NCBI GenBank assembly: GCA_035293405.1
Contig: DATDOE010000031.1
Span: 34,571-98,570 of the forward strand
DNA: 64,000 nucleotides
Direction of reading: 5' to 3'
Source: Gp6-AA40 sp035293405
GTDB taxonomy: Bacteria; Acidobacteriota; Vicinamibacteria; Vicinamibacterales; UBA2999
Shown here: one piece after another, positions 63,464 to 64,000 of the stretch
How the letters are laid out: each line of letters begins with the position of its first letter
Numbering within the stretch: the first letter of the stretch is position 1
The notes under the pieces: generated by a model
The model's database searches: none
Told to the model about the DNA's origin: nothing
What the model saw: the letters and a program-made list of their open reading frames with translations, nothing else
Made by a program: the position numbers and the translations under genes

Positions 63464-64000
63464 GTGGATCTCGTCGTTCGACTGCGTGAATCACGCCCTC
63501 CCGGACTCCAAGACATCGAGGTCGTCGAGCGCAAGGGGCTTGGTCATCCAGACACGATGTGCGATGGCATCGCCGAGCACATCTGCGTGCGCCTGTGCCG
63601 TTATTACCTGCAGCACTTTGGTCGCATCCTCCATCACAATGTCGACAAAGTCCTGCTGGTCGGCGGCGCGGCCCGGCCGTCGTTCGGCGGCGGTGAAATC
63701 GTGGAGCCCATCGAAATCTATCTTGGCGGTCGAGCAACTGAGGAGCATCGAGGAAAGCGAATTCCCATACACGACATCGCCGTCGAAGGGTGCCGCGAGT
63801 GGCTGAGGAGGAACGTGCGTGGGCTCGATATCGATCGGGGTGTGCGCATCGTTCCCCGTATGCGCCCGGGCGCTGCGGATCTTGTCCGTTTAGTGGATTC
63901 TGACGTTGCGATTCCTCTTGCGAACGACACATCCTGTGGGGCTGGTTTTGCACCTCTGACCGACCTCGAACGCGTCGTCCTCGAGGTCGAGCGCGCGCTG
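63464..64000 (+). CDS. Archaeal-type S-adenosylmethionine synthetase, 5' part
   Basis: The frame opens at GTG 63464 with a strong Shine-Dalgarno AAGGAG (63451-63456) and stays open for 179 codons to the window edge; the family is about 400 aa, so the C-terminal half is outside. VVERKGLGHPDTMCDGIAEH is the hallmark of the archaeal-type methionine adenosyltransferase, followed by HHNVDKVLLVGGAA, PIEIYLGGRA and ANDTSCGAGFAPL. It makes S-adenosylmethionine from methionine and ATP. Bacteria normally use the unrelated-looking MetK type; bacterial copies of this form are patchy, often in accessory clusters, so horizontal transfer is plausible. Confidence 0.87.
   Translation, partial: MDLVVRLRESRPPGLQDIEVVERKGLGHPDTMCDGIAEHICVRLCRYYLQHFGRILHHNVDKVLLVGGAARPSFGGGEIVEPIEIYLGGRATEEHRGKRIPIHDIAVEGCREWLRRNVRGLDIDRGVRIVPRMRPGAADLVRLVDSDVAIPLANDTSCGAGFAPLTDLERVVLEVERAL

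Overview
The window reads as chromosomal DNA from a GC-rich, Gram-negative, heterotrophic bacterium. My best guess is Acidobacteriota, near class Vicinamibacteria. I infer this from two large TonB-dependent receptors with an N-terminal carboxypeptidase-regulatory-like domain, PQQ dehydrogenases, a DUF6152 protein, a PafA-like phosphatase and the overall gene style; no rRNA or other phylogenetic marker was compared. There is no prophage, CRISPR array, transposase or full mobile element.

Region by region. (1) 1-7948, minus strand: a one-carbon block with a DUF1464 sugar-kinase-like protein, methylene-H4MPT dehydrogenase (mtdB) and formaldehyde-activating enzyme (fae). It is followed upstream by a secreted protein, DUF6152, a large protein whose metallo-beta-lactamase domain has lost its metal ligands, an OFA-type MFS carrier and an isocitrate/isopropylmalate dehydrogenase. 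(2) 8070-16764: a PQQ alcohol dehydrogenase-like quinoprotein and two TonB receptors. (3) 16885-19857: aldehyde dehydrogenase, a receiver domain without its phospho-Asp, a PilZ protein and a GGCT-like protein. (4) 19943-32619, all minus: two ABC ATPase/permease pairs, HD hydrolase, Nudix, YjbQ, tsaD, then mtnA, cdd, purine nucleoside phosphorylase, a nucleoside transporter and deoA (nucleoside and methylthioribose salvage). (5) 32669-36261: a HEAT-repeat protein translationally coupled to an HD-GYP protein. (6) 36385-43815: PafA-like phosphatase, subtilisin, outer-membrane proteins, an MGMT-like protein, and an ECF sigma/anti-sigma/DUF4097 operon. (7) 43812-52319, minus: the cell-shape operon mreB-mreC-mreD-mrdA-rodA-rng, headed by a diguanylate cyclase 2 nt from mreB. 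(8) 52588-58849: PpiD-like foldase, SppA, FKBP, RlmD and a decayed EAL-HDOD gene. (9) 58914-64000: soluble PQQ sugar dehydrogenase, an AraC-type response regulator, a di-haem oxidoreductase, a 3' tRNA-Cys fragment, a cytochrome c pseudogene and the start of an archaeal-type S-adenosylmethionine synthetase.

The most striking signal is not a gene. At least 17 intergenic loci carry short tandem arrays, mostly with a 7-nt period, usually as two facing arms that would fold into a long hairpin. The 7-mer differs from locus to locus but the design is constant, and arms often touch or contain a stop codon or abut a start codon. Two further families of dispersed ~28-bp palindromes sit directly behind stop codons. 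I found no gene here that obviously makes or moves them.

c-di-GMP signalling recurs (GGDEF, HD-GYP, PilZ, dead EAL-HDOD), as does quinoprotein/C1 oxidation (two PQQ enzymes, Fae, MtdB, aldehyde dehydrogenase, OFA carrier). All functions are inferred from sequence motifs read by eye.
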